Assembly: GCA_021781315.1 (NCBI GenBank)
Contig: JAJXXB010000168.1
Location: 1-34,823 of the forward strand
Direction: 5' to 3'
DNA length: 34,823 nucleotides
From: Actinomycetes bacterium
GTDB taxonomy: Bacteria; Actinomycetota; Acidimicrobiia; Acidimicrobiales; RAAP-2
Shown here: positions 25,045 through 34,823 of the stretch, piece by piece
How positions within the stretch are numbered: position 1 is the first letter of the stretch
Layout of the letters: every line of letters starts with the position of its first letter
Program-made: the position numbers and the translations under genes
Notes under the pieces: generated by a model
Told to the model about the DNA's origin: nothing
What the model saw: the letters and a program-made list of their open reading frames with translations, nothing else
Databases searched by the model: none

Positions 25045-25048
25045 AACC

Positions 25049-25940
25049 TCACTCGTGGGCGCGCGGGTGTGCGCTCTCGTACTCTCGCTGCAATGACGCC
25101 ACCGACACCGCGGTGTAGAGCTGGGTGGTGGCGATCGACGCGTGACCCAGCAACTCCTGGACCACTCTAATGTCGGCCCCGTGGGCCAACATGTGCGTCG
25201 CACAACTGTGGCGAAAGACGTGGGCGCTGATGCGCGATCGATCGATACCGGCTCCCAGGGCGCGCCGCTCGACGATCAGGCCCACGCCCTGGCGCGACAG
25301 CGCCCCGCCGCGCACGTTGAGAAAGAGCCGCGTAGTGCCTCGTGGGCGCAGTTCGCTACGCCCGCCCGGGGCGAGATAGTCGCGCAGCGCGGCCTCCAGG
25401 GCCGAGCCCATCGGCACGAGGCGCTGCTTGGAACCCTTCCCGGTCACGCGGATGAGCTTCTCGTCGAAGTCGAGGTCGTTCAAGCTGACACCCGTCGCCT
25501 CCGAAACCCGCACGCCCGTGCCATAGAGCAGTTCCAGTAGCGCCCGGTCGCGCTTGTCGATCGCCGACTCGCCCGTCAGTCCGTCGAGGAGGTGTGCGAT
25601 CTCCTCTTCGGAGAGCGGCTTGGGCAGGCGCCGACCCCGCCGCGCCGTGCGTACCCGCGAGGTCGGATCGTGGTCGAGGTGGCCCTCCTCGACGAGGAAG
25701 GCGAACCAACCGCGCAGCGACGACGTCGCGCGCGCCGACGAGCTGGCCGCGCGGGTGGCGCGTAGATGGCCGAGGTAGCGCTCGACCTCGGTCTCGGTGA
25801 CGTCGGTGAGACGCAACCCCTCGCGCGCGAGCCAGGTGAGAAAGGCCTCGCCGTCACCGCGATAGGCCGCGAGCGTGGCGCTGGCGCGGCCCTTCTCGAC
25901 GCTCATCCAGTGGACGTACTCGCCCAGCAGGCCTTCGTCG

Positions 25941-25948
<8 letters not shown>
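25049..25948 (-). CDS. xerD: Site-specific tyrosine recombinase XerD
   Basis: Resolves chromosome dimers at dif together with XerC. It is 299 residues, normal for Xer. The N-terminal SAM-like core-binding domain spans about 1-95. The catalytic set is R in GTGVRVSEATG, K in TGKGSKQRLVP, H-x-x-R in SAHVFRHSCATHML, H in LLGHASIATTQLYT and the nucleophile Y in TQLYT. Its place after pyrG and nudix matches mycobacterial xerD, so I read it as core Xer, not a phage integrase. It overlaps the nudix stop by eight bases. Confidence 0.93.
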
Positions 25949-28165
<2,217 letters not shown>

Positions 28166-28199
28166 TCAGGTGGTCTGACGAAACCGACGTTTCGGTGTG

Positions 28200-29780
28200 T
28201 TACGAGGAAGTTTCGAGCAGTCGCGTCGCGAGCGCCCGCGATTCTGAGGCGTCGGCGTCACCGGCCAGCATGCGGGCAATCTCTCCCACGCGCGCCTCGC
28301 CGGTCACCTCGCGCACGACGGTGGTCGTGCGCCCGTCCTGAACCGACTTCTCGACCACGAAGTGGTGCTGCGCGCGCGCCGCCACCGTGGCCAGGTGGGT
28401 CACCGCGAGGACCTGCTGGCGCGCCCCGAGTTCGGCCAGGCACTCACCGATCTGTTGGGCCACCTGCCCGCCGAGGCCGGCGTCGACCTCGTCGAAGACG
28501 GCCACCGCGTCATCGCCCACTGTCTCCAGGGCAATCGCCAGTAGAACGCGACTCAGCTCACCCCCGCTCGCGACTCCCGACACGGGCCCCTCCGTCTGAC
28601 CCGCACCGGCGCGAAACAAGAGGTCCACCTCGGCGCCGTCGGCGCCGTCGACGACAAAGCGCAGGCTCGCTCCCGACAGCGCCACGCGCGGCAACTGGAT
28701 GGCTAGCGCGTGCTCGAGCGCCCGCGCGGCGGAGCGGCGCGCGCCCAAGAGGCGAGCGCTCTCCGCGGTCTCTCGCTCGATCAACCCTTCGATCAGGTAT
28801 GACAGTTCTTCGCGTCGGGCGGAGGCGTCGCGCAATTCCTCCCGACGTGCCACGAAACGATCCCTGGCGGAGAGCGCCTCTTCCAGCGAGCCGTACTTTC
28901 GTGCCACCACGCTCAGCACGTCAACCCGGTTTTCGACTTCGTAGAGCCGAGCCTCGTCGACGAGGTCCGGGTCACACAGCGCGGCGAGGTCGCTGAGCGC
29001 TTCGCGAGCTCGTGTCAGCGCGTCGCGCATGGCCTCTCGTGGGAGGTCGTAGACGGCGTCGGCCGGTATGGTCGCGACCGCGTCGGCCAGTTGACCCAGC
29101 GCACTCGTCGGACCGTCGTCGAGGGTCTCGACCACGCCGGTGAGCGCGGCCAGACCGTCGCGCAGGCTGCTCAGCCGCTCGAGTTCGGCGAGGGCCTCGG
29201 CCAGTTCATTCGATGAGACGATTCGCGCCTCGTCGAGTTCGCGCAGTTGGAAGTCCAGGAAGTCGATCTCGCGCTCACGCTCGGCGTCGCTGCCCCCGAG
29301 GGTCGCGAGCTCTTCGCGCGCGCCGCGTAGGTGCGTACGCACCTCGTCGAGCGCCGCGGTCGAAATGCCGGCGCTGGCGTCGAGCAGAGATCGGATCTCG
29401 GCGCGGCTGCGCAGGCGCAGCGAGTCGTGCTGACCGTGGATCACGACCAGCGAGCGCCCGAGGGCGCGGAGGGCGTCGGCACTCGAAGGCGAGGCGTTGA
29501 CCAGACTGCGCAGGCGCCCTGACGATGTGGCCTCGCGCGCGAGCACCAGCTCGTGACCGGCGAGATCGCTCACGACCGCGGCCGCTCTCAGGTCGTCACG
29601 CGCACCGTGGCGCGACGCCACGTCCTCACCGAGGCACAGCATCAAGGCGCCCAGCATCAGCGTCTTGCCCGCGCCGGTCTCGCCCGTGAGGACGTTGAAT
29701 CCCGGTCCGAACTCGACCCGGGCGTCGTCGATGACCCCAAGTCCGTGGGCGTAGAGCTCGATGAGGCGTGCGCTAGGCAT
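28200..29780 (-). CDS. recN: DNA repair protein RecN
   Basis: SMC-like ATPase of double-strand-break repair. It is 526 residues. Walker A is LTGETGAGKTLMLGAL at about residues 28-43; QHDSL is the conserved RecN block; a long charged coiled-coil region fills the middle; the ABC signature is VASGGELSRVLLAIA and Walker B is AVFDEVDAGLGG. I start at ATG 29780 (MPSARLIELYAHGLGVID); the open stretch upstream is nadK in another frame. It overlaps the nadK stop by eight bases. Confidence 0.94.
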   Translation of the reverse strand: MPSARLIELYAHGLGVIDDARVEFGPGFNVLTGETGAGKTLMLGALMLCLGEDVASRHGARDDLRAAAVVSDLAGHELVLAREATSSGRLRSLVNASPSSADALRALGRSLVVIHGQHDSLRLRSRAEIRSLLDASAGISTAALDEVRTHLRGAREELATLGGSDAEREREIDFLDFQLRELDEARIVSSNELAEALAELERLSSLRDGLAALTGVVETLDDGPTSALGQLADAVATIPADAVYDLPREAMRDALTRAREALSDLAALCDPDLVDEARLYEVENRVDVLSVVARKYGSLEEALSARDRFVARREELRDASARREELSYLIEGLIERETAESARLLGARRSAARALEHALAIQLPRVALSGASLRFVVDGADGAEVDLLFRAGAGQTEGPVSGVASGGELSRVLLAIALETVGDDAVAVFDEVDAGLGGQVAQQIGECLAELGARQQVLAVTHLATVAARAQHHFVVEKSVQDGRTTTVVREVTGEARVGEIARMLAGDADASESRALATRLLETSS

Positions 29781-30582
29781 GTCCCTCTCGCAGGCTCTCG
29801 CGCAGGCGAAAGCCCAGCTCGAAACTGCGCGTGGCCACGACGCGCACCGGCGTCGGGCTCTTGGAAACAGCGATGGACTCCCCGGGTGCCAATGTGCCGA
29901 TGGAGCGTCCGTCGGCGACGATCTCGGCGGGCTTGTTCTCGGCCACCAGACGAACGACCTTGTCGCCGGCGACAACGATCGTGCGGTCAATCGTGAAGTG
30001 CGGCGCGATGGGCGTCAGCATCATCACTCTCAGAGTGGCCTCGACGACGGGTCCGCCCGCAGAGAAGTTGTAGCCGGTGCTGCCCGTGGGGGTCGCCACC
30101 ATCACCCCGTCCGCGGAGTACGTCAGGTACTCGTCGTCACCCACGTAGCTCTTGACCCGCACCATGCTGCCGGCGTGGGCCCGCTCGAGGACGACCTCGT
30201 TCAGGGCGAATTCCTCGGGATGCCCGCCGGGTCGGGTGATCGAGAGCGCCAGACGCTCGACCACGTGATCGTGGCGCAGCGAGTGCTTGACGTCGTCCAC
30301 CAGTTCCTCGGGTGGCACGTTGAGCAAGAATCCCAGCCGGCCGAGGTTGACGGCCAAGACCCGGGATCCGAAGCGATGGGCGAGTCGAGCGGCGCGTAGA
30401 AAGGTGCCATCGCCGCCCAGGCTGATCACCAGGTCCGACGCGTCCAACTCGGGCGGGTTGGGGGTGTCGAGGAAGTACGTCTGGTTTTCGAGCCCCTCGC
30501 TGCCGAGGCGCTCGCCGACCTCGCGAGCCAGGGCGACCGCGTCCTCTCGATTGCTAAATGCGGTAAACAGCAGCCTCGCCAC
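29773..30582 (-). CDS. nadK: NAD kinase
   Basis: Phosphorylates NAD to NADP. It is 269 residues from my start. LVISLGGDGTFLRAAR has the G-G-D-G motif with the catalytic Asp, and TPTGSTGYNFSAGGPVV is the second conserved block. I choose the GTG at 30582 (MARLLFTAFSN) because GGAGGAGG lies just upstream of it. An in-frame ATG six codons earlier at 30600 would put that ribosome site inside the gene. nadK directly before recN is the standard actinobacterial order. It is separated by 47 bp from the acyl-CoA synthetase upstream. Confidence 0.94.
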   Translation of the reverse strand: MARLLFTAFSNREDAVALAREVGERLGSEGLENQTYFLDTPNPPELDASDLVISLGGDGTFLRAARLAHRFGSRVLAVNLGRLGFLLNVPPEELVDDVKHSLRHDHVVERLALSITRPGGHPEEFALNEVVLERAHAGSMVRVKSYVGDDEYLTYSADGVMVATPTGSTGYNFSAGGPVVEATLRVMMLTPIAPHFTIDRTIVVAGDKVVRLVAENKPAEIVADGRSIGTLAPGESIAVSKSPTPVRVVATRSFELGFRLRESLREGHA

Positions 30583-30629
30583 GTTCCTCCTCCGGGCCAT
30601 CGTAGTGATCCCGGGGCGATGAGCCGAGA

Positions 30630-32510
30630 TCAGTGCGGCCGCAGAACCGGGCGAAGGTTCTCGAGGGTGGCGGGGTTGTCAATCGTCGACGGCACGGCCA
30701 TCTCGACGCCGTCGGCGATGGCTCGCATGGACTTGCGCAGGATCTTGCCCGAACGGGTCTTGGGCAGTGCGTCAACCACGTTGACCTGTCGCAGACTCGC
30801 CACCGCCCCGAGCTGACCGCGCACGCGCTCGACCAATTCGGACTCGATCACGGCGTGATCGCGCGTCACGCCCGCCTTCAAGACGACGAGGGCCCTCGGG
30901 ATCTGGCCCTTGAGATCGTCGGCCACGCCGATCACCGCACACTCGGCGACGTCGGGGTGACCCGCGATGATCTCTTCGATCTCGCCGGTCGAGAGTCGGT
31001 GACCGGCCACGTTGATCACGTCGTCCACCCGTCCCATCACGAACAGGTAACCGTCGGAGTCGAAGTGGCCCCCGTCACCGGTCAGGTAGAAGCCCGGGTG
31101 CTGGGAGAGGTAGATCTCCTGGAATTTGGTCTCGTCTCCCCACACGCCCGTCATGCATCCCGGCGGCAGGGGCGTCTTGACGAGGATCAGACCCTCGGTG
31201 TCGGCGGGGACCTCGACGCCCGACTCGTCGAAGATCCGAACGTCAAAGCCCGGCACCGGCATCGTGGCCGACCCAGCCTTGGCGGCCATGGGCTCCAGGC
31301 CCATCAGGTTCGCCGCGATTGGCCAACCCGTCTCAGTCTGCCACCAGTGGTCGGTCACTGGCACTTTTAACAGATCGCTCGCCCACGTGAAGGTCTCGGG
31401 GTCGAGACGCTCGCCGGCCAAGAACAGATACTTGAACTCTGACAGGTCGTAGTGCGACACAAAGGAGCCAGTCGGATCCTCGCGCTTCACCGCCCGGAAA
31501 CCGGTTGGTGCAGTGAAGAGGGTCCGCACCCCGTGCTCGGCGATGACGCGCCAGTAGGCCCCGGCGTCGGGCGTGCCGACGGGCTTGCCCTCGTAGAGGA
31601 TCGTTGTCGCTCCCGTCAGGAGGGGCGCGTAGACGATGTAGCTGTGTCCCACCACCCAACCCACGTCCGAGGCGGCCCAGAAGACCTGGCCCGGGTGGGT
31701 GTCGTAGATGTTGGGCAGGCTCCAGCGCAGAGCGACCGCATGACCGCCGTTGTCGCGTACGACGCCCTTGGGTCGGCCGGTTGAGCCCGAGGTGTAGAGG
31801 ATGTAGAGAGGATCGGTGGCAGCCACCGGCACACAGTCCACCTCACTCGCCACCGACATCGCGTCGGACCAGTCCACGTCGCGCCCCGGGATCATGGTCG
31901 CGGTCTCTTCGGGACGCTGGACGATCACGCAGTGCGCCACCGGGTGAGCGGCCTCCTCGAGTGCGGCGTCGAGGAGGGGCTTGTAGGAGATGACGCGGTT
32001 GACCTCGATGCCACAGGACGCCGAGACGACGACGGTGGGTCGCGCGTCATCGATGCGCTGGGCGAGCTCGTGAGCGGCAAAACCGCCAAAGACCACGGAG
32101 TGGATCGCGCCGAGGCGCGCACAGGCGAGCATCGCGACGACCGCCTCGGGGATCATTGGCATGTAGATGACGACCCGATCGCCCTTGTTCACGCCGAGTC
32201 CGCGCAAGACGCCCGCGAAGTGGGCGACGTCGTGCAAGAGTTCCGCGTAGGTGAATCTGCGAATCACGCCGGTGACCGGGCTGTCGTAGACGAGAGCCAG
32301 TTGGTCGGCCCGACCCGACTCCACGTGTCGGTCGAGCGCGTTGTAGCAGGTGTTCATCACGCCGTCGGCGAACCACCGGTAGTACGGTGCCGCCGAGTCG
32401 TCGAGGATGACACTCGGCTTCTCGTACCAGCTGATCAATTCGGCCGCTTCGCCCCAAAAGGCCGTCGGATTCTCAACGCTGCGTAGCCACGCGTCGCGGT
32501 AGGCGCCCAT
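30630..32510 (-). CDS. prpE: Propionyl-CoA synthetase-like AMP-forming acyl-CoA ligase
   Basis: 626 residues, ACS family, a second ligase besides acs. YTSGSTGRPKGVVRDNGGH is the P-loop with the R-D-N-G-G-H that marks PrpE/ACSS3-type enzymes; DHWWQTETGWPI is the acyl-site block; YLTGDGGHFDSDGYLFVMGRVDD is the hinge; LPKTRSGKILRK carries the modifiable lysine. The probable substrate is propionate, with acetate or butyrate possible. I start at ATG 32510 (MGAYRDAWL), which has GGTGGAAG upstream. A GTG at 32549 overlaps the predicted -10 box. No methylcitrate or methylmalonyl genes are nearby. Confidence 0.85.
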   Translation of the reverse strand: MGAYRDAWLRSVENPTAFWGEAAELISWYEKPSVILDDSAAPYYRWFADGVMNTCYNALDRHVESGRADQLALVYDSPVTGVIRRFTYAELLHDVAHFAGVLRGLGVNKGDRVVIYMPMIPEAVVAMLACARLGAIHSVVFGGFAAHELAQRIDDARPTVVVSASCGIEVNRVISYKPLLDAALEEAAHPVAHCVIVQRPEETATMIPGRDVDWSDAMSVASEVDCVPVAATDPLYILYTSGSTGRPKGVVRDNGGHAVALRWSLPNIYDTHPGQVFWAASDVGWVVGHSYIVYAPLLTGATTILYEGKPVGTPDAGAYWRVIAEHGVRTLFTAPTGFRAVKREDPTGSFVSHYDLSEFKYLFLAGERLDPETFTWASDLLKVPVTDHWWQTETGWPIAANLMGLEPMAAKAGSATMPVPGFDVRIFDESGVEVPADTEGLILVKTPLPPGCMTGVWGDETKFQEIYLSQHPGFYLTGDGGHFDSDGYLFVMGRVDDVINVAGHRLSTGEIEEIIAGHPDVAECAVIGVADDLKGQIPRALVVLKAGVTRDHAVIESELVERVRGQLGAVASLRQVNVVDALPKTRSGKILRKSMRAIADGVEMAVPSTIDNPATLENLRPVLRPH

Positions 32511-32526
32511 CGCTTCCACCCCCTTC

Positions 32527-32553
32527 GCACCATCGGTGCTGTTTCGCACTCTA
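32527..32553 (-). promoter_or_regulatory. prpE -10 box and short leader hairpin
   Basis: Minus-strand TAGAGT (complement ACTCTA, 32548-32553) would start transcription near 32541, giving a leader of about 31 bases before the ATG at 32510. The leader holds GCACC-gat-GGTGC (32527-32539), a five-pair hairpin, followed by a G-rich ribosome-site region. Confidence 0.35.
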
Positions 32554-32703
32554 GGGCGCCGACTCCCCAGGGGGGCCGCGTCACAGGGGGCCCAAAGTCC
32601 CTCGTGACGGGCGCTCGTCGCCCTCGCTCGACGGGGGCGATGCGACCACGGATCGCCCGTCGTTCTCCACTCACGAGCCGACGATCCCGAGCCGGCCGAT
32701 CAT

Positions 32704-32751
32704 GCCGGCCCGCCACGACGACATCGGGCCGGCCACTCGGTGGCCTACGAT
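32704..32751 (+). promoter_or_regulatory. ECH promoter with upstream inverted repeat
   Basis: TACGAT (32746-32751) is a -10 box; transcription would start near 32758, 21 bases before the GTG at 32779. Upstream, GCCGGCCCG (32704-32712) and CGGGCCGGC (32725-32733) form a perfect 9-bp inverted repeat with a 12-base spacer, covering where the -35 should be. This is a plausible operator. The rest of the 268-bp gap between prpE and this gene (32511-32778) contains CGTCAC-N19-GTGACG (32579-32609) and nothing else I can support. Confidence 0.45.
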
Positions 32752-32778
32752 CCAATCGAGCGAGGAGAACATCTCACT

Positions 32779-33549
32779 GTGACCGAATTCGCGAACATCC
32801 GATACGAACGACTCGACGCGACGGTCACGATCACCCTGAATCGACCCGAGCGGCGCAACGCGCTCACCCTGGCCATGATCGAAGAGGTAATCGCCGCCCT
32901 CACGCTCGCCGGCGACAGCGACGCCCTGGGCGTGATCCTCGCCGCGGCGGGACCGGTCTGGTGCACCGGTCACGACTTCTCCGAAATGCTCGAAGCCGAC
33001 ATCGACAGCGTGCGCCACCTGTTCGCCCGTTGCACACGCATGATGGAGACGATCCAGGAGATCCCTCAACCGGTGATCGCCAAGGTTCACGCGCTCGCCA
33101 CGGGTGCGGGCTGTCAGTTGGTGGCGAGCGCCGACCTCGCCGTGGCCTCGGCCAGTGCCACGTTCGCTACCCCCGGGGGTCGCGGAGGACTCTTTTGCAC
33201 CACTCCCCTCGTCGCCGTGGCCCGCGCCATTCCGCGAAAGCGCGCCCTCGAGATGGGTCTCACCGGCGATCCGATCTCCGCCGCCACGGCCGAACAGTGG
33301 GGACTCGTCAACGCGGTGGTGGCCGATCAGGACTTAGACCAGGCCACCGCCGAACTCGTCACGCGCGCCACCCGCGGCAGCGTCGAGTCACGTGCCATCG
33401 GCAAGGCCGCCTTCTATCGCCAGGTCGGTCTCAACCAGCGCGACGCCTACGACGTGGCCGTCGAGGTCATGGCCCAGGCGAGCCTGATCCTCGATTCCCA
33501 GGAGTCGATCCGCGCCTTCCTCGAGAAGCGGCCGCCCCGCTGGCGCTGA
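32779..33549 (+). CDS. Enoyl-CoA hydratase/isomerase-family protein, ECHDC3-like
   Basis: 256-residue crotonase-fold protein. VWCTGHDFSEM is the first oxyanion-hole block and LATGAGCQLVASADLAVAS the second, then FATPGGRGGLFCTTPLVAVARAIPRKRALEM, all closest to ECHDC3-type proteins. Both catalytic glutamates of true enoyl-CoA hydratase are missing: Gln stands in AGCQLV where Glu144 would be and Gly in TPGGRGG where Glu164 would be, so ordinary hydratase activity is unlikely. I start at GTG 32779 (MTEFANIRYERLD). An earlier in-frame GTG at 32740 lies upstream of the -10 box. GAGGAG lies 12 bases upstream. Confidence 0.85.
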   Translation: MTEFANIRYERLDATVTITLNRPERRNALTLAMIEEVIAALTLAGDSDALGVILAAAGPVWCTGHDFSEMLEADIDSVRHLFARCTRMMETIQEIPQPVIAKVHALATGAGCQLVASADLAVASASATFATPGGRGGLFCTTPLVAVARAIPRKRALEMGLTGDPISAATAEQWGLVNAVVADQDLDQATAELVTRATRGSVESRAIGKAAFYRQVGLNQRDAYDVAVEVMAQASLILDSQESIRAFLEKRPPRWR

Positions 33550-33563
33550 GCGCCAGCGGGGCG
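33533..33563. terminator. Hairpin whose loop is the ECH stop codon
   Basis: CGCCCCGCTGGCGC (33533-33546) pairs perfectly over 14 bases with GCGCCAGCGGGGCG (33550-33563). The three-base loop TGA (33547-33549) is the stop codon of the crotonase gene. The last five codons are therefore inside the stem. The convergent S53 protease stop begins six bases further (33569), so the structure can terminate both transcripts. No U-tract on either side. Confidence 0.65.
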
Positions 33564-33568
33564 CCACC

Positions 33569-34823
33569 CTAGGGCTGGGTCAACGAGTACGACGCCCCCG
33601 GCGCGAACGTCCCGAGCAGGCCGGTCACGATCGGCGTGCCTAGGCCCGTCGGCATGTCATAGCCGCGTCCCGCGGCGAATCCCGCGCCGGTCGGGAAGGG
33701 CAGTTGATCGTTGCCCACCGTCACATCGTGGAAGTCCTTCGCGTAGGCCGACGTACCGGCGATCGCGTAGAGACGAGGATTGAGCTGGCCCAGGTCGCTC
33801 CCGCGTGCCTGGTTGAGGTCGGCCGTGATCGCCGCCCAACTCGGCGCCGATTCGCTCGTGCCGCCGAAGAAGTAGAAGCCATCGTTCGATCCACCGAGGA
33901 ACCCGAGGTAGATCATCGTCGCGGTGTAGACCGAGGCGTTGAAGGAGACGTCAGAGATCGATCGCATCGACTGTCCCGTGATGCCCTGCTGGTAGGTCGG
34001 CGCGGCGAAGATCGAGCTCGGCGCGCCGCCGGTGGCCCCGAAGACACCGTCCACGCAGCCGAAGGGACAGGTCGAGGGATCCGAGTCGTTCCAGGTGTAC
34101 TCGCTCGCGTAGCTGTAGTTCGTCGAGCGAGTGCTCGACAACGCTTTGACGAACAGATCGGTGCCACCAACGGACGTGACGAAGGGGTCCGAGGCGGGGA
34201 AACCAGCGTTCGCGGTGGCGTAGCCGTTCGAGCCGCCGCTGTCACCCGAGGAGGCGAAGACGCTGATCCCCTCGCTGGCGGCCTGTCGGAAGATGGCGTC
34301 GGCCTGGCTGACCTGCAGGTTGTTCCCGCCCCCGGCGATGGCGGCCTCGGGTGAGCCATAACTCATGGACATCACGTCACCCTTGTGATTAGTGACGACG
34401 TAGTTCAGCGCATTGTTCAACACGTTGCCCGCCGGCGACGCGGCGACAATCAGATTGATCGTTGCCCCCGGCGCCAGGGCGTGCGCGGTCTGCACGTCGA
34501 GGCTCGTCTCCTCCGCCCAACCCGCCTGGGTCGCGTTCTTGAGAGGGTTCACCGTGGGCGAGCCGCCCGGATAGTAGATGTTCACCGTCGTCGGTGGCAG
34601 GCCGAAGGCCGCGTCAAAGGTGTTCAGGTCGCTTTGGACTGTCGGGCTGCCGTAGGCATCGATGATCGCGATTGACTGGCCCGTGCCCGCCGCTTGGCCA
34701 CCGATCGTCCAGGGGATCTGATACGCCGTGTGAAAGACCTGAGGCGTGTAGCAGGCCAGGCCAAAGTTCGCCACGCAGTAACCCGGCGTCAACGCGGCGG
34801 CCGACGAACTCGAGGTCGCCTGC
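33569..34823 (-). CDS. S53 family (sedolisin/kumamolisin-like) serine protease, 5' end outside window
   Basis: An acid-active secreted endopeptidase family. The frame is open to the window edge, so residues before the TTG at 34792 (QATSSSSAAALTPGY) belong to the protein and the signal peptide and propeptide are outside. The catalytic Glu and Asp are in EETSLDVQTAHALAPGA; the oxyanion Asp is in FASSGDSGGSNG; the nucleophile Ser is in GGTSESAPSWAAI. The C-terminal calcium-site region reads DFHDVTVGNDQ, then GRGYDMPTGLGTP. All key residues are present, so the enzyme should be active after export. It is convergent with the crotonase gene. Confidence 0.92.
   Translation of the reverse strand, partial: QATSSSSAAALTPGYCVANFGLACYTPQVFHTAYQIPWTIGGQAAGTGQSIAIIDAYGSPTVQSDLNTFDAAFGLPPTTVNIYYPGGSPTVNPLKNATQAGWAEETSLDVQTAHALAPGATINLIVAASPAGNVLNNALNYVVTNHKGDVMSMSYGSPEAAIAGGGNNLQVSQADAIFRQAASEGISVFASSGDSGGSNGYATANAGFPASDPFVTSVGGTDLFVKALSSTRSTNYSYASEYTWNDSDPSTCPFGCVDGVFGATGGAPSSIFAAPTYQQGITGQSMRSISDVSFNASVYTATMIYLGFLGGSNDGFYFFGGTSESAPSWAAITADLNQARGSDLGQLNPRLYAIAGTSAYAKDFHDVTVGNDQLPFPTGAGFAAGRGYDMPTGLGTPIVTGLLGTFAPGASYSLTQP

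Noticed and set aside
30582..30600. nadK start at ATG 30600
   Set aside because: It would place a strong GGAGGAGG ribosome site inside the coding sequence and add MARRRN, which is not typical of the family; GTG 30582 fits better.
32579..32609. CGTCAC-N19-GTGACG inverted repeat between prpE and the crotonase gene
   Set aside because: Only six paired bases with a long spacer and a mismatch in the extension; could be chance in GC-rich DNA.

Overview
The window is a compact, GC-rich bacterial chromosome segment that looks actinobacterial, probably an Acidimicrobiia-like lineage. That placement is an inference from gene order and protein style, not from a marker-gene tree. The right two thirds carries the block nadK-recN-pyrG-nudix-xerD-scpA-scpB-rluB-cmk-der, which is also the order in mycobacteria (the Rv1695 to Rv1713 region). 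Here the block lacks tlyA, the steA/mctB pair and parA, and carries trpS, an M50 protease, aroH, tyrA, aroA and plsC. GTG starts are frequent, ATGA/GTGA/TTGA stop-start overlaps are common, and intergenic space is small. I see no CRISPR array, prophage, insertion sequence or rRNA.

Layout. 1-1172: end of a thiazole operon (thiO, thiS). 1214-1292: tRNA-Pro(GGG). 1357-3982: two flavoenzymes, an Old Yellow Enzyme type and a DAO-type FAD amine oxidase, the second behind a structured leader. 3998-6852: acetate module on the minus strand (acetyl-CoA synthetase and a SatP/YaaH acetate permease) separated by 308 bp rich in hairpins. 7027-11498: tryptophan genes, trpC-F-B-A on the minus strand and trpD divergent, with a probable 10-codon leader ORF before trpD. 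11495-14870: minus-strand operon of a PDZ/radical-SAM-like DUF512 protein, Der GTPase, a small zinc-ribbon membrane protein and a gamma-carbonic-anhydrase-like protein. 14917-17344: ispH, an HD-domain protein and a GT2 glycosyltransferase on the plus strand. 17341-23409: minus-strand operon scpA-scpB-rluB-aroH-tyrA-aroA-cmk-plsC. 23459-24427: trpS. 24424-28132: minus-strand operon pyrG-nudix-xerD-M50. 28200-32510: prpE-like acyl-CoA synthetase, nadK, recN. 32779-33549: an ECHDC3-like crotonase. 33569-34823: 3' part of a secreted S53 (sedolisin) protease gene.

How the parts fit. Two CoA ligases and a permease suggest use of short-chain carboxylic acids. The aromatic pathway is well represented (aroA, aroH, tyrA, trpCFBA, trpD, trpS), although trpE and trpG are not here. 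The rest is core housekeeping: chromosome segregation, ribosome and RNA maturation, CTP and NADP supply, isoprenoids and lipids.

The main non-coding result is a repeated promoter layout. Seven start codons are preceded by a TANNNT -10 box that ends exactly six bases upstream, which predicts leaderless mRNAs. Three of these sites are tight divergent pairs with only 22-29 bp between the two -10 boxes. I did not find a clear new multi-gene system. The best candidates for something undescribed are the trpD leader ORF, the structured leader before the FAD oxidoreductase and the hairpin-rich acetate intergenic region.
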